Shown here one piece after another: positions 8,040 through 16,536 of a DNA stretch of 64,000 nucleotides. The notes under the pieces were generated by a model. The model saw only the letters and a program-made list of their open reading frames with translations, was not told where the DNA came from and searched no databases. The translations under genes were made by a program, and so were the position numbers. Each line of letters opens with the position of its first letter. The stretch's first letter is position 1. The stretch is taken from NCBI GenBank assembly GCA_030583705.1, contig CP129471.1, forward strand, positions 176,506-240,505, in the 5' to 3' direction. This DNA comes from Patescibacteria group bacterium. GTDB lineage: Bacteria > Patescibacteriota > Patescibacteriia > Patescibacteriales > Patescibacteriaceae.

Positions 8040-11000
8040 ATGTCTTTTGTTCACCTCCATGTCCATAGTCATTATTCTCTCCTTGACGGTCTAACCAAAA
8101 TAGATGACTTAGTGGCAGCCGCTAAAGCCGACGGCGCTCCCGCAGTGGCGCTAACTGATCATGGAGTTATGTACGGTGTTATAGAGTTTTACGAAAAATG
8201 TCTTAAGGCTGATATTAAACCGATTATTGGAGTGGAAACATATTTAGCGCCCGCTTCCAGACATGATCGAACCACTCGTGCGGGTGAAAAAAATTATTTT
8301 CATTTAGTGCTATTGGCTAAAAATAATACAGGTTATCATAACCTGGTAAAATTAACCTCCATTGCTCATGTTGAGGGGTATTATTACCGTCCCCGTATAG
8401 ACTGGGAGGTACTGGAAAAATATTCCGAAGGTCTTATTGCCACTAGTTCTTGTTTAGCAGGTGAGGTTCCTAGATTATTATTAGCAGATCAACAAGATAA
8501 GGCTTTGGAAAAAATAAGACATTATCAGAAAGTTTTTGGTAAGGAAAATTTTTTTCTGGAGCTCCAAGATCATCCTGAAATACCGGAACAAGTTAAAGTT
8601 AATGATTTATTGATTCAACTAGGTAAGGAACATAATATTCCTCTGATTGTTACCAATGACGTTCATTATCTAAGAGCTGATGATGATGAGGCCCAAGATA
8701 TTTTGCTTTGTATCCAAAATGGTAACAGAAAAGAAGACACCAATAGAATGTCCATGATGGGAGTTAATTTCTCCTTTAAAGCTAAAGAAGAAATTGCCAC
8801 TGCCTTTGCTCATGTGCCTGAGGCTCTTGAAAATACCGTTAAAATTGCCGAGATGTGTGATGTGCAACTTGAGTTGGGCTCTGTCCAGTTGCCGCACTTT
8901 GAGGTTCCCGAGGGTTTGGATGGCTTGTCTTATCTTAGACAACTATGTATTAAGGGTTTTCCATTGCGTTATGGTAAAACATACGAAGAAATTGATCAGG
9001 TATATAAAGAAAGACTTGATTATGAATTGGAAGTAATTGCTAAAATGGGCTGGCCTTCTTATTTTTTAATTGTGGCAGATTTTGTTAGCTGGGCTCGTTC
9101 ACAAGGTATTTTGGTTGGTCCGGGTAGAGGTTCGGCCGCCGGCTCTTTAGTTTGTTATCTAACAGGTATTACCAATCTTTGTCCAATTGAATATAATCTG
9201 ATTTTTGAACGTTTTCTTAATCCTTATCGTATCTCCATGCCTGATATTGATTTAGATTTTGCCGATAGCCGACGAGGTGAAGTTTTGACTTATGTACAAA
9301 ATAAATACGGGCATGATCATGTGGCGCAGATTATTACCTTTGGTACCATGGCGGCTCGAGCAGCCGTACGAGATGTGGGAAGGGTTTTGAATTACCCTTA
9401 TGATTATTGTGACAAACTCTCTAAAACCATACCGCCCATGATGAAACTCAAAGAAGCTCTTGAGCGTTCACCTGATCTACGAGCCATGTATCGTGAACCA
9501 GAAGCCGGAAGAATCATTGATTATGCGTTAAAACTGGAAGGGGTGGCTAGACACAGTTCAGTACACGCTTGCGGAGTTTTGATCACTAAAAATCCCCTAG
9601 TTGATCATGTACCGATTCAATATGTCTCTTCTTCGGATAAAAGTTTGGTTTCGCAGTATTCTCTTCATCCAATTGAAGATCTTGGGCTTTTAAAGATGGA
9701 CTTTTTAGGGCTTAGTAACCTAACGATTATTGAATCAGCCATTAATATTATTAAAAATACCCAAGGGATGGTTATAGATATTGATAAGATACCCCTTAAT
9801 GATCAGAAAACTTATGAGCTTTTCCAAAAAGGGGAGACTACCGGTGTTTTTCAGTTTGAATCAAGCGGCATGAAAAGATATCTTAAGGAACTTAAACCGA
9901 CTGAATTTGAAGATATTATTGCTATGGTGGCTCTTTATCGTCCCGGGCCAATGGAATGGATTCCCGATTATATTGCTGGTAAGCACGCTCGTAAAAAAAC
10001 TAAGTATCTTCATCCCAAACTTGAACCGATTCTTGAGGTTACTTATGGTGTAGCTGTTTATCAGGAACAGGTTTTGCAAATCGCCAGAGCACTGGCTGGC
10101 TTTAGCTTAGGAGAAGCTGATGTTTTACGTAAAGCGGTTGGTAAAAAAATACCAGAGCTTTTAGCCGAACAAAAAGAAAAATTTGTGGAAGGGTGTGTAA
10201 AGAATGGGCTTAATAGTAAGTTAGCTGAAGAAATTTTCTCCTTTATTGAACCTTTTGCTGGCTATGGTTTTAATCGTTCGCACGCCGCTTGTTATGCTAT
10301 GTTGGGTTACCAAACCGCTTACCTTAAAGCCAATTGGCCAACTGAATTTATGGCCGCTCTTTTAACCTCAGACCAACAAAATAGCGATCGAGTGGCTATT
10401 GAAATTGAGGAGTGTCGCTCTATGGGTATTACTATCCAACCACCTGATCTTAACGAGTCCTTTGATAACTTTACAGTGGTAATGGATCAGGCAGGTGAAG
10501 GGTCGGATAAAAAAGAATCAAAGACCATTCGTTTCGGACTTAAAGCCATTAAGAATGTTGGAGAGCATATTTCGGAAATAATTATTAGTGAAAGAAAAGC
10601 CAATGGTCGTTTTAATGATATTTCGGATTTTCTTGAAAGAATTAATGATAAAGACCTTAATCGTAAGTCACTGGAAAGCTTAATTAAAGCTGGAGCTTTG
10701 GAAAGTTTTGCCGATCGAGGTGTTCTTTTAGCCAATGTTGATTACATGATAGCTTTTCATAAAGAGGCTGAACAACGTCGTCTTAGTAAGCAAGGCACTT
10801 TGTTTGGGGCCACAGAGGCTTCTGTTATGGGTATTGATTTAAAGCAAGCTCCACCAGCTTCCCGACAAGAAAAGTTATCTTGGGAAAAAGAATTACTAGG
10901 TCTTTATATTACTGAACATCCCTTTTCGGAGTATCGCCCCTTACTTGAGGGTGTCATAACGCCTCTACAAGCTCTGTCGTCTGTACCCAACGGGCAAGAG

Positions 11001-11585
11001 ACGTCCATAGCTGGTGTAGTTGGTTTAATTAAGAAAATAGTAACCAGAAAAAACGAGTCAATGATTTTTGTTAAACTTGAAGATGGTTTGGCTGTTACTG
11101 AGCTGATAATTTTTCCTAAACTACTTAATGAAACTTCCCTAATCTGGGAGACCGGTAAGGTAATACTTGCCCAGGGCTCTTTATCTGATAAAGACGGAGA
11201 AAGAAAAATTTTAGTTAATAGAGCGGTTGAGTTAACTTCCGCTAACTCTACGATTGCCATTCGGGAGTTTAAACCAAAAGCACCTTTTAGAAATTCAGTT
11301 CCTAAACCTCTTGATTACCGAACGGCTGTTAACGGTTATAGTCCTAAAAAACCAGAAAAGTCTTTAACATTAATTATTAGTAACCCAACGAAGGTTGGTG
11401 AAGTTGGGAATGATTTAAAGGATATTTTTGCTTCTTTTCCTGGTACTTGTCCGGTTTTTCTTAATTTATCAAGTAACGGAGAGACTAAGGTTTTAAAGAC
11501 TAATTACTTAGTTGAGCCACACGAGGAATTACTTAACAAGCTTCGTCGTGATTTTTCTGATGTCTTAAAAATCAAGACCTCTTAA
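8040..11585 (+). CDS. dnaE: DNA polymerase III alpha subunit
   Basis: Replicative polymerase of 1181 aa, of the DnaE (not PolC) type. The N-terminal PHP domain (FVHLHVHSHYSLLDG, VALTDHG) may act as proofreading exonuclease or metal site. The palm catalytic acidic motif is MPDIDLDFADSRR. GPGRGSAAGSLV and the fingers/beta-binding region FAGYGFNRSHAACYA follow. A helix-hairpin-helix and a C-terminal OB fold (TSIAGVVGLIKKIVTRK) precede a less conserved tail. Length is typical. It is transcribed away from the IS, with its own promoter. Confidence 0.97.
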   Translation: MSFVHLHVHSHYSLLDGLTKIDDLVAAAKADGAPAVALTDHGVMYGVIEFYEKCLKADIKPIIGVETYLAPASRHDRTTRAGEKNYFHLVLLAKNNTGYHNLVKLTSIAHVEGYYYRPRIDWEVLEKYSEGLIATSSCLAGEVPRLLLADQQDKALEKIRHYQKVFGKENFFLELQDHPEIPEQVKVNDLLIQLGKEHNIPLIVTNDVHYLRADDDEAQDILLCIQNGNRKEDTNRMSMMGVNFSFKAKEEIATAFAHVPEALENTVKIAEMCDVQLELGSVQLPHFEVPEGLDGLSYLRQLCIKGFPLRYGKTYEEIDQVYKERLDYELEVIAKMGWPSYFLIVADFVSWARSQGILVGPGRGSAAGSLVCYLTGITNLCPIEYNLIFERFLNPYRISMPDIDLDFADSRRGEVLTYVQNKYGHDHVAQIITFGTMAARAAVRDVGRVLNYPYDYCDKLSKTIPPMMKLKEALERSPDLRAMYREPEAGRIIDYALKLEGVARHSSVHACGVLITKNPLVDHVPIQYVSSSDKSLVSQYSLHPIEDLGLLKMDFLGLSNLTIIESAINIIKNTQGMVIDIDKIPLNDQKTYELFQKGETTGVFQFESSGMKRYLKELKPTEFEDIIAMVALYRPGPMEWIPDYIAGKHARKKTKYLHPKLEPILEVTYGVAVYQEQVLQIARALAGFSLGEADVLRKAVGKKIPELLAEQKEKFVEGCVKNGLNSKLAEEIFSFIEPFAGYGFNRSHAACYAMLGYQTAYLKANWPTEFMAALLTSDQQNSDRVAIEIEECRSMGITIQPPDLNESFDNFTVVMDQAGEGSDKKESKTIRFGLKAIKNVGEHISEIIISERKANGRFNDISDFLERINDKDLNRKSLESLIKAGALESFADRGVLLANVDYMIAFHKEAEQRRLSKQGTLFGATEASVMGIDLKQAPPASRQEKLSWEKELLGLYITEHPFSEYRPLLEGVITPLQALSSVPNGQETSIAGVVGLIKKIVTRKNESMIFVKLEDGLAVTELIIFPKLLNETSLIWETGKVILAQGSLSDKDGERKILVNRAVELTSANSTIAIREFKPKAPFRNSVPKPLDYRTAVNGYSPKKPEKSLTLIISNPTKVGEVGNDLKDIFASFPGTCPVFLNLSSNGETKVLKTNYLVEPHEELLNKLRRDFSDVLKIKTS

Positions 11586-11634
11586 CTTATTTCTAAAAAT
11601 GTTTTATAATTAAGAGGTTATTAAATTAACTCTT
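11582..11634 (+). promoter_or_regulatory. Promoter and 5' hairpin before the anchored protein gene
   Basis: TTAACT (11582-11587), 17-nt spacer, TATAAT (11605-11610). Immediately after it a hairpin pairs AAGAG plus TTA (11612-11620, one bulged G) with TAACTCTT (11627-11634). The hairpin may be the first structure of the new transcript or a weak dnaE terminator; the two readings cannot be separated by eye. Confidence 0.5.
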
Positions 11635-11650
11635 TTAACCCCATTGTTTT

Positions 11651-13042
11651 ATGCCAAAAAAAACCTCCGAGAAAAAAAGTGTAACTAAGAAAGCTTCAGC
11701 TAATATTAAGATTAAGCAGCGTAAAAAGGCTAAGCCGGTACCCGAAACTCACGTGATTGATCTTAAAAAACATGCATTAGTGGAAGTTAAAGAGGAGCCG
11801 ATTATTAAGAAAAAACCTGAATTAGAGGAAAATTATGAGGATGAAGAAGAGATTGAAGAAGACTTGGAAGTAGAAGAGACAGAATTTGCCGTTCGTCCTC
11901 GCCGGGCTCGTTTAACCGAAGAAGGAGAAAATAAGACTTCTTATAAAAAAGTTATTGGTATTTTTTTGACACTTAGTGGGCTTTGTTTATTGGCCGCCGC
12001 TTATGTAGCTTTTATACGTTTAGATATTGTTATTAAGAGTGAGCCTAGATTACTTGAGACCGAATCTTTGTTTACCATTTACGACCGACCGGATAATTAC
12101 AACCTACCTTCTGATGGAATCTTGGGCTTAGTTAGAGAAATGGAAATAGATTTTAGTCGAGAATTTACTACTACTGGACAAACCGAAGGTAAGGCCGAGG
12201 TTAGTGGCCGGGTGACGATTATTAATAATTATTCACAAAGTCAACCCTTAGTGGCTACTACCAGACTTTTATCTAGCAACAATCAGCTGTTGCGTTTGCG
12301 TAATACCGTTTCCGTACCGGCTGGTGGCAGCATTGAAGTTGATGTTTATTCTGATGAAGTTGATCCTAGGTTCTTTTTACCGGCTGGTCGTTTAACTATT
12401 CCCGGTTTATGGGCGGGCTTACAAGAACAAATTTATGCTGAAGTCGGTAGTGATCAGGTAACTTATCGTTCAGAAACTATTTCTGTTGTTTCTGAGCAAG
12501 ACCTTAATAATGCGATTGCTGCTGTCCGAGATGAGATAATTAAAGAGGCTCGTCGTTCTATTGAGGAAAAATATGCTGATTATGATGAAAAATTATATGA
12601 AATAGATGAGTCAAGCATTACCTATGAAACGAAAGCTAAGGCTGGGGATCAAGTGGAAACTTTTACTATGCAGCTTAGCGGTTTGGTTAAAGTAGCAGCT
12701 TTTGATTCAGAGAATATTCGTGGTGAACTTGAATCTTTAGTTTATGCCTCAACCGAAGAAGGAGGTAAAGTTACCACTAAACCGAAAATTAATTTTACTA
12801 TTATCCAGGCAGATACAGTAGATAACATTGCTGACGTTAAAGCTTCTATAGTGGCTGATGCAACATTTTCTCCGGCCATGGAAATAATAGATCGTTCGTC
12901 CTTGGTTAATTTACGTAAAGATCAGGTAGAAGCTTATCTTAACCGACAACCATGGATAACTTCTTATGAACTTAATTTTCAGCCTACTTTTTGGAAAATT
13001 TCTCCAGCCTTGGCCGATAGGATTAAGATTTATCAGGAGTAA
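11651..13042 (+). CDS. Membrane-anchored protein with acidic/basic tail and large outer domain
   Basis: I do not recognise a precise family. Residues 1-95 are a disordered, Lys-rich then Glu-rich cytoplasmic tail. Residues about 99-120 form a single membrane span (VIGIFLTLSGLCLLAAAY). The remaining 340 residues lie outside and contain beta-rich segments. One, GRVTIINNYSQSQPLVATTR with a later VSVPAGGSIEVDVY, resembles the carrier-like repeats of baseplate-J/adhesin-type proteins. It is followed 6 bp later by a pilin gene, so an envelope or appendage role is plausible but not shown. Confidence 0.6.
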   Translation: MPKKTSEKKSVTKKASANIKIKQRKKAKPVPETHVIDLKKHALVEVKEEPIIKKKPELEENYEDEEEIEEDLEVEETEFAVRPRRARLTEEGENKTSYKKVIGIFLTLSGLCLLAAAYVAFIRLDIVIKSEPRLLETESLFTIYDRPDNYNLPSDGILGLVREMEIDFSREFTTTGQTEGKAEVSGRVTIINNYSQSQPLVATTRLLSSNNQLLRLRNTVSVPAGGSIEVDVYSDEVDPRFFLPAGRLTIPGLWAGLQEQIYAEVGSDQVTYRSETISVVSEQDLNNAIAAVRDEIIKEARRSIEEKYADYDEKLYEIDESSITYETKAKAGDQVETFTMQLSGLVKVAAFDSENIRGELESLVYASTEEGGKVTTKPKINFTIIQADTVDNIADVKASIVADATFSPAMEIIDRSSLVNLRKDQVEAYLNRQPWITSYELNFQPTFWKISPALADRIKIYQE

Positions 13043-13048
13043 CTCATC

Positions 13049-14287
13049 ATGAATATAAATAACAAAAGAGCTTTTACTCTTGTAGAACTCCTGGTAGTTA
13101 TAGCCATTATTGGAGTAATTTCCACTTTAGCGACTATCTCTTTTTCCAACTCAAGACTATCCGCGAGAGATGCTAAACGTTTAAGTGATATTAGATTAAT
13201 GTCTAATGCTTTGGAATTATATTATGCGGATCACGGAAGTTATCCTGATGAAGTTGATTTCCAACCCGGACAATCATTGATCAGTACAGATGGACAAATC
13301 ATTTATTTAGCCTCTGTTCCCGACAATCCTATTCCCTGGACAGACGGGGATTGTCCTGAGGAAAACTATGGTTATGAAACATCAGATGGCTCTTCTTATC
13401 TTATAACAACTTGTCTTGGTGGAGAGTCTGCGACTTTTGCTCCTGGTGTTATTACTTATAGTCCCGAAGAAGGTTTAATCGGGCAAACTCCGGAAGGTGG
13501 CGGGGGCGGTGGACCTGTTGCTAGTTTTAACTGCGGTGATCCAATTGAAGATGATGATGGTAATGAATATAATACCGTTCAAATAGGTACACAATGTTGG
13601 ATGAAAGAAAATCTTAAAGTCGGAACTATGGTAAATAGTCAATTTAATTCACCTTGCGTTTATATTTCGAGCGTGCCCGGGTATTCTTGTCAGAATAATA
13701 ATGCTGTTATTCAAAAATATTGTTACGGAAATAACGCTAGCAATTGCGAAACTTATGGGGCCTTATATGAATGGCACCAGGCCATGAATTTGCCGACAGC
13801 GTGTGCTAATACTAACTGCTCTGGTAGTATTCAGGATCCGCATCAGGGCATTTGTCCAACTGGATGGCATATTCCGACAGACGAAGAATTTAATACCCTT
13901 GAACTATACACTCTTGCTACTATAAATAGTCAGAATAATCAGTACCCCTGTAGCACAGGAGAGCTAACTTGGTCTCGTTGTGCTGATAATAATGGCACTG
14001 AAGCAGGAGGGCCAAGTGGAGTTGGAAAATCCCTTAAACTTGGCTCTAATTATAGTAATGATAATTTAGTTGGATTTAGCATGTTGATGAGTGGCGGTGG
14101 TTCTCCGAGTCGTTCTCCCTCTGGCGGATTTAATAATGTGGGTTTTTATGGGTTTTTATGGCTATCAGATGAGACGAGTACTATAAATGTTTTAACTCGT
14201 CAATTATATTCGGAGAATAGGACAATTCGTCGAGCTAATGCTTTTAATAAATTATGGGCGCTTAGTGTTCGTTGTGTTAAAGACTAA
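13049..14287 (+). CDS. Type IV pilin with FISUMP (TIGR02145-like) C-terminal domain
   Basis: The N terminus has a short basic leader and the prepilin site after Ala (KRA|FTLVELLVVIAIIG), then the pilin helix and a GSYPDEVDF-type body. A Cys pair (GDCPEENYGYE and TTCLGG) closes the pilin part. A Gly-rich hinge (residues about 150-157) leads to a Fibrobacter-succinogenes-major-paralog domain: IGTQCWMKENLKV, GALYEWHQAMN, GICPTGWHIPTDEEF, and an end reading LSVRCVKD. This domain has a C-type-lectin-like fold in related families. AGGAGT at 13035-13040 could serve as ribosome site. It is likely a surface pilus subunit or tip adhesin. Confidence 0.85.
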   Translation: MNINNKRAFTLVELLVVIAIIGVISTLATISFSNSRLSARDAKRLSDIRLMSNALELYYADHGSYPDEVDFQPGQSLISTDGQIIYLASVPDNPIPWTDGDCPEENYGYETSDGSSYLITTCLGGESATFAPGVITYSPEEGLIGQTPEGGGGGGPVASFNCGDPIEDDDGNEYNTVQIGTQCWMKENLKVGTMVNSQFNSPCVYISSVPGYSCQNNNAVIQKYCYGNNASNCETYGALYEWHQAMNLPTACANTNCSGSIQDPHQGICPTGWHIPTDEEFNTLELYTLATINSQNNQYPCSTGELTWSRCADNNGTEAGGPSGVGKSLKLGSNYSNDNLVGFSMLMSGGGSPSRSPSGGFNNVGFYGFLWLSDETSTINVLTRQLYSENRTIRRANAFNKLWALSVRCVKD

Positions 14288-14358
14288 CTCTTTTGTACTT
14301 ATTTTGTAGTTAGTTGTTCATTTATAGAGTGTAATTTTAACCTTATAAAAGCACTTAG

Positions 14359-14386
14359 TTGACAAATTCTTAAGGCTTGCTAATAT
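14359..14386 (+). promoter_or_regulatory. Promoter of the thrS T-box leader
   Basis: TTGACA (14359-14364), 16-nt spacer, TAATAT (14381-14386). Predicted start is near 14393, just before the T-box leader. Confidence 0.7.
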
Positions 14387-14392
14387 TAATGT

Positions 14393-14630
14393 TAGTTCTT
14401 GATAAATCTTAAATGTTTTAGTTTTTAGTTCTTCGGCGATTGTCGCGGCTACCACCCGCGGTTTGATTAATAACTTAGTTAAATAATCAGATCTCTTTAG
14501 AGACTAAGCTGATTTTAGAGAGCCGTTTGTCTTTTAAGACCAAGCGGAAATCAGGTGGAACCGCGAGACTTTTGTCCCGTCCTGATAATCACACAATTGT
14601 TTTTTTGTGTTATTGTCAGGGCGGGTTTTA
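14393..14630 (+). promoter_or_regulatory. T-box riboswitch leader of thrS
   Basis: The conserved T-box AGGTGGAACCGCG is at 14553-14565; its TGGA would pair with the tRNA acceptor end. It can pair with the following TCCTGAT region as an antiterminator. The competing terminator is a long hairpin from CCCGTCCTGA (14576-14585) to TCAGGGCGGG (14616-14625) followed by TTTTAT. Upstream are a stem III-like hairpin (14523-14547, CCGTTTG/CAAGCGG), a stem II-like hairpin (ATCAG/CTGAT around 14487-14513) and a short hairpin CGCGG/CCGCG with a 7-nt loop CTACCAC holding the Thr codon ACC. A wider pairing of 14392-14404 with 14462-14475 may enclose it. It is expected to let thrS be read when tRNA-Thr is uncharged. 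Confidence 0.88.
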
Positions 14631-14714
14631 TATTATTTTAACCTGTAAATAACATCTTTAATTTTCGTTTTATTTCATTTATTTTTTAATTTATTTTATA
14701 ACTCCATTAACCAT

Positions 14715-16466
14715 ATGTCACCCTTACCACTCTCCACTAAACGCCACTCTTTAGCTCATCTTATGGCTCACGCAGTGCAAGAGCTTTATCCGGACGCTCT
14801 TTTTGCCATTGGTCCGGATATTGCTGATGGCTGGTATTATGACATTGATTTTCCTAGCAGCAAACCTAGGGAAGAAGATTTTTCTGCCCTGGAAGAAAAA
14901 ATGTCTGAATTAATTAAAAAAGATTTGCCTTTTAAGCATTCTACGATGACGATTAAAGAGGCTTTGGTTTGGGCTGAAGAAAATAAGCAACCTTATAAAA
15001 TAGAACTGATTAATGATTTAGCTGCTGCCGGCGAGACAGAAGTAAGTTTTTACTCGGTTGGTGCTTTTACCGATCTTTGTCGAGGGCCTCATGTAGAGCA
15101 TACCGGACAAATTTCTTTGGATAGTTTTAAATTACGTAGCTTAGCCGGTGCCTATTGGCGAGGAGATGAAAAGAGACCAATGTTAACTCGTTTATATGGT
15201 TGGGCCTTTAATGATAAGAAAGCCCTTAAAGGCCACTTAGCTATGCTTAAAGAAGCGGAAAAAAGAGACCATCGCAAGTTAGGTAAAGAGCTGGATTTAT
15301 TTGTTTTTTCCGAGCTAGTGGGAGCTGGACTGCCTTTATGGACACCCAAGGGTATGGTGTTAAGACAGGTTCTAGATGACTTTGTTTGGGAATTAAGGCG
15401 AGCGGCTGGTTATGAAAAAGTGGAGATTCCACATATTACCAGAAAAGAACTTTACGAAACTAGTGGACACTGGGAAAAATTTAAAGAAGAACTTTTTATA
15501 GTTAACACCAGAGAAAACCATTTTTTTGCCATGAAGCCGATGAATTGTCCTCATCATACGCAGATTTTTAAACGTCGTAAATGGAGCTACCGAGAATTAC
15601 CTCAGCGTTATGCTAATACGACTATGGTTTATCGTGATGAACAGACCGGTGAGTTATCTGGTTTACAAAGAGTAAGAAGTATTACTCAAGATGATGCCCA
15701 TGTTTTTTGCGCCCCAGAACAAGTTAAAGAAGAGATTTTAAAAATTTGGGAGATTATTGAAAAATTTTATTCAGCCGCTGGTTTTGAATTGGAAGTTCGT
15801 TTATCTTTTCATGATCCCGAGTCTATGGATAAATACTTGGGTGACCCGGCTCTTTGGAATAAAGCTGAAGCGGATTTGTTAAGTTTACTTAAAGAGAAAA
15901 ATCTTGAACCAACAATTGGAGTTGGTGAAGCCGCTTTTTATGGCCCTAAGGTTGATTTTATGGCCAAAGATTCTTTAGGAAGAGAGTGGCAATTAGCCAC
16001 TGTTCAGCTGGATATGAACCTGCCCGAACGTTTTGATCTAACTTATATAACTTCTGAGGGGAAGGCTGAACAAGTGGTAATGATTCACGCCGCTATTATG
16101 GGTTCTTTGGAAAGATATATTTCCGTCTTAATAGAGCACTATGGCGGAAACTTTCCGGTTTGGTTGGCACCTGTACAAGTTAAATTCTTGTCTGTTTCGG
16201 AAAACCATACAGAAGCTTGTCGAACCTTAACCGAAGAATTAAATCAAAAAGGCTTAAGGGCTGAATATGATGCTTCCGGGGAAACGGTTGGTAACAAAAT
16301 AAGGAAGACTTCAGCGGAAAAAGTACCTTATGTTATTGTGGTGGGGGATAAAGAACTCGAGTCAGGTAGCTGGCCGGTCCGTAGTAGAGGAGAAAGAGAG
16401 TCGGTTGAATATAAAAAAGAGGACTTTATAGAGAAAATAATTAAAGAAAATAAAAATAGGTCTTAA
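14715..16466 (+). CDS. thrS: Threonyl-tRNA synthetase lacking the TGS domain
   Basis: Class II synthetase charging tRNA-Thr. Residues about 1-175 form the editing domain (HSLAH at 11-15; CRGPHVEHTG), about 195-480 the catalytic core (PMNCPHH zinc Cys, motif 2 VYRDEQTGELSGLQRVR, DDAHVF, motif 3 IMGSLERYI), and the rest the anticodon-binding domain (PVQVKFLSVSENH). At 583 aa it starts directly with the editing domain, so the N-terminal TGS domain of the usual 640-aa enzyme is absent. No in-frame upstream extension with that domain fits, because the T-box terminator lies there. Control is by the T-box. Confidence 0.96.
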   Translation: MSPLPLSTKRHSLAHLMAHAVQELYPDALFAIGPDIADGWYYDIDFPSSKPREEDFSALEEKMSELIKKDLPFKHSTMTIKEALVWAEENKQPYKIELINDLAAAGETEVSFYSVGAFTDLCRGPHVEHTGQISLDSFKLRSLAGAYWRGDEKRPMLTRLYGWAFNDKKALKGHLAMLKEAEKRDHRKLGKELDLFVFSELVGAGLPLWTPKGMVLRQVLDDFVWELRRAAGYEKVEIPHITRKELYETSGHWEKFKEELFIVNTRENHFFAMKPMNCPHHTQIFKRRKWSYRELPQRYANTTMVYRDEQTGELSGLQRVRSITQDDAHVFCAPEQVKEEILKIWEIIEKFYSAAGFELEVRLSFHDPESMDKYLGDPALWNKAEADLLSLLKEKNLEPTIGVGEAAFYGPKVDFMAKDSLGREWQLATVQLDMNLPERFDLTYITSEGKAEQVVMIHAAIMGSLERYISVLIEHYGGNFPVWLAPVQVKFLSVSENHTEACRTLTEELNQKGLRAEYDASGETVGNKIRKTSAEKVPYVIVVGDKELESGSWPVRSRGERESVEYKKEDFIEKIIKENKNRS

Positions 16467-16490
16467 TTTTAGACCCGTTTTTAAAGGTTT

Positions 16491-16518
16491 TAAACCCGCC
16501 AGCCGCCTGGCGGGTTTA
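16491..16518. terminator. Bidirectional terminator between thrS and the PEGA gene
   Basis: Perfect 12-bp stem TAAACCCGCCAG/CTGGCGGGTTTA with loop CCGC, followed by ATTTTAT. A near-identical hairpin sits at 62008-62035. Confidence 0.9.
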
Positions 16519-16536
16519 ATTTTATCATTTTATAAT

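Noticed and set aside
10904-11260. 118-aa antisense ORF inside dnaE and other long ORFs opposite known genes
   Set aside because: They overlap conserved coding regions and carry no family motif.
14393-14714. A leader peptide (attenuator) for thrS
   Set aside because: No short ORF rich in Thr codons is present, while T-box and terminator signals are clear.
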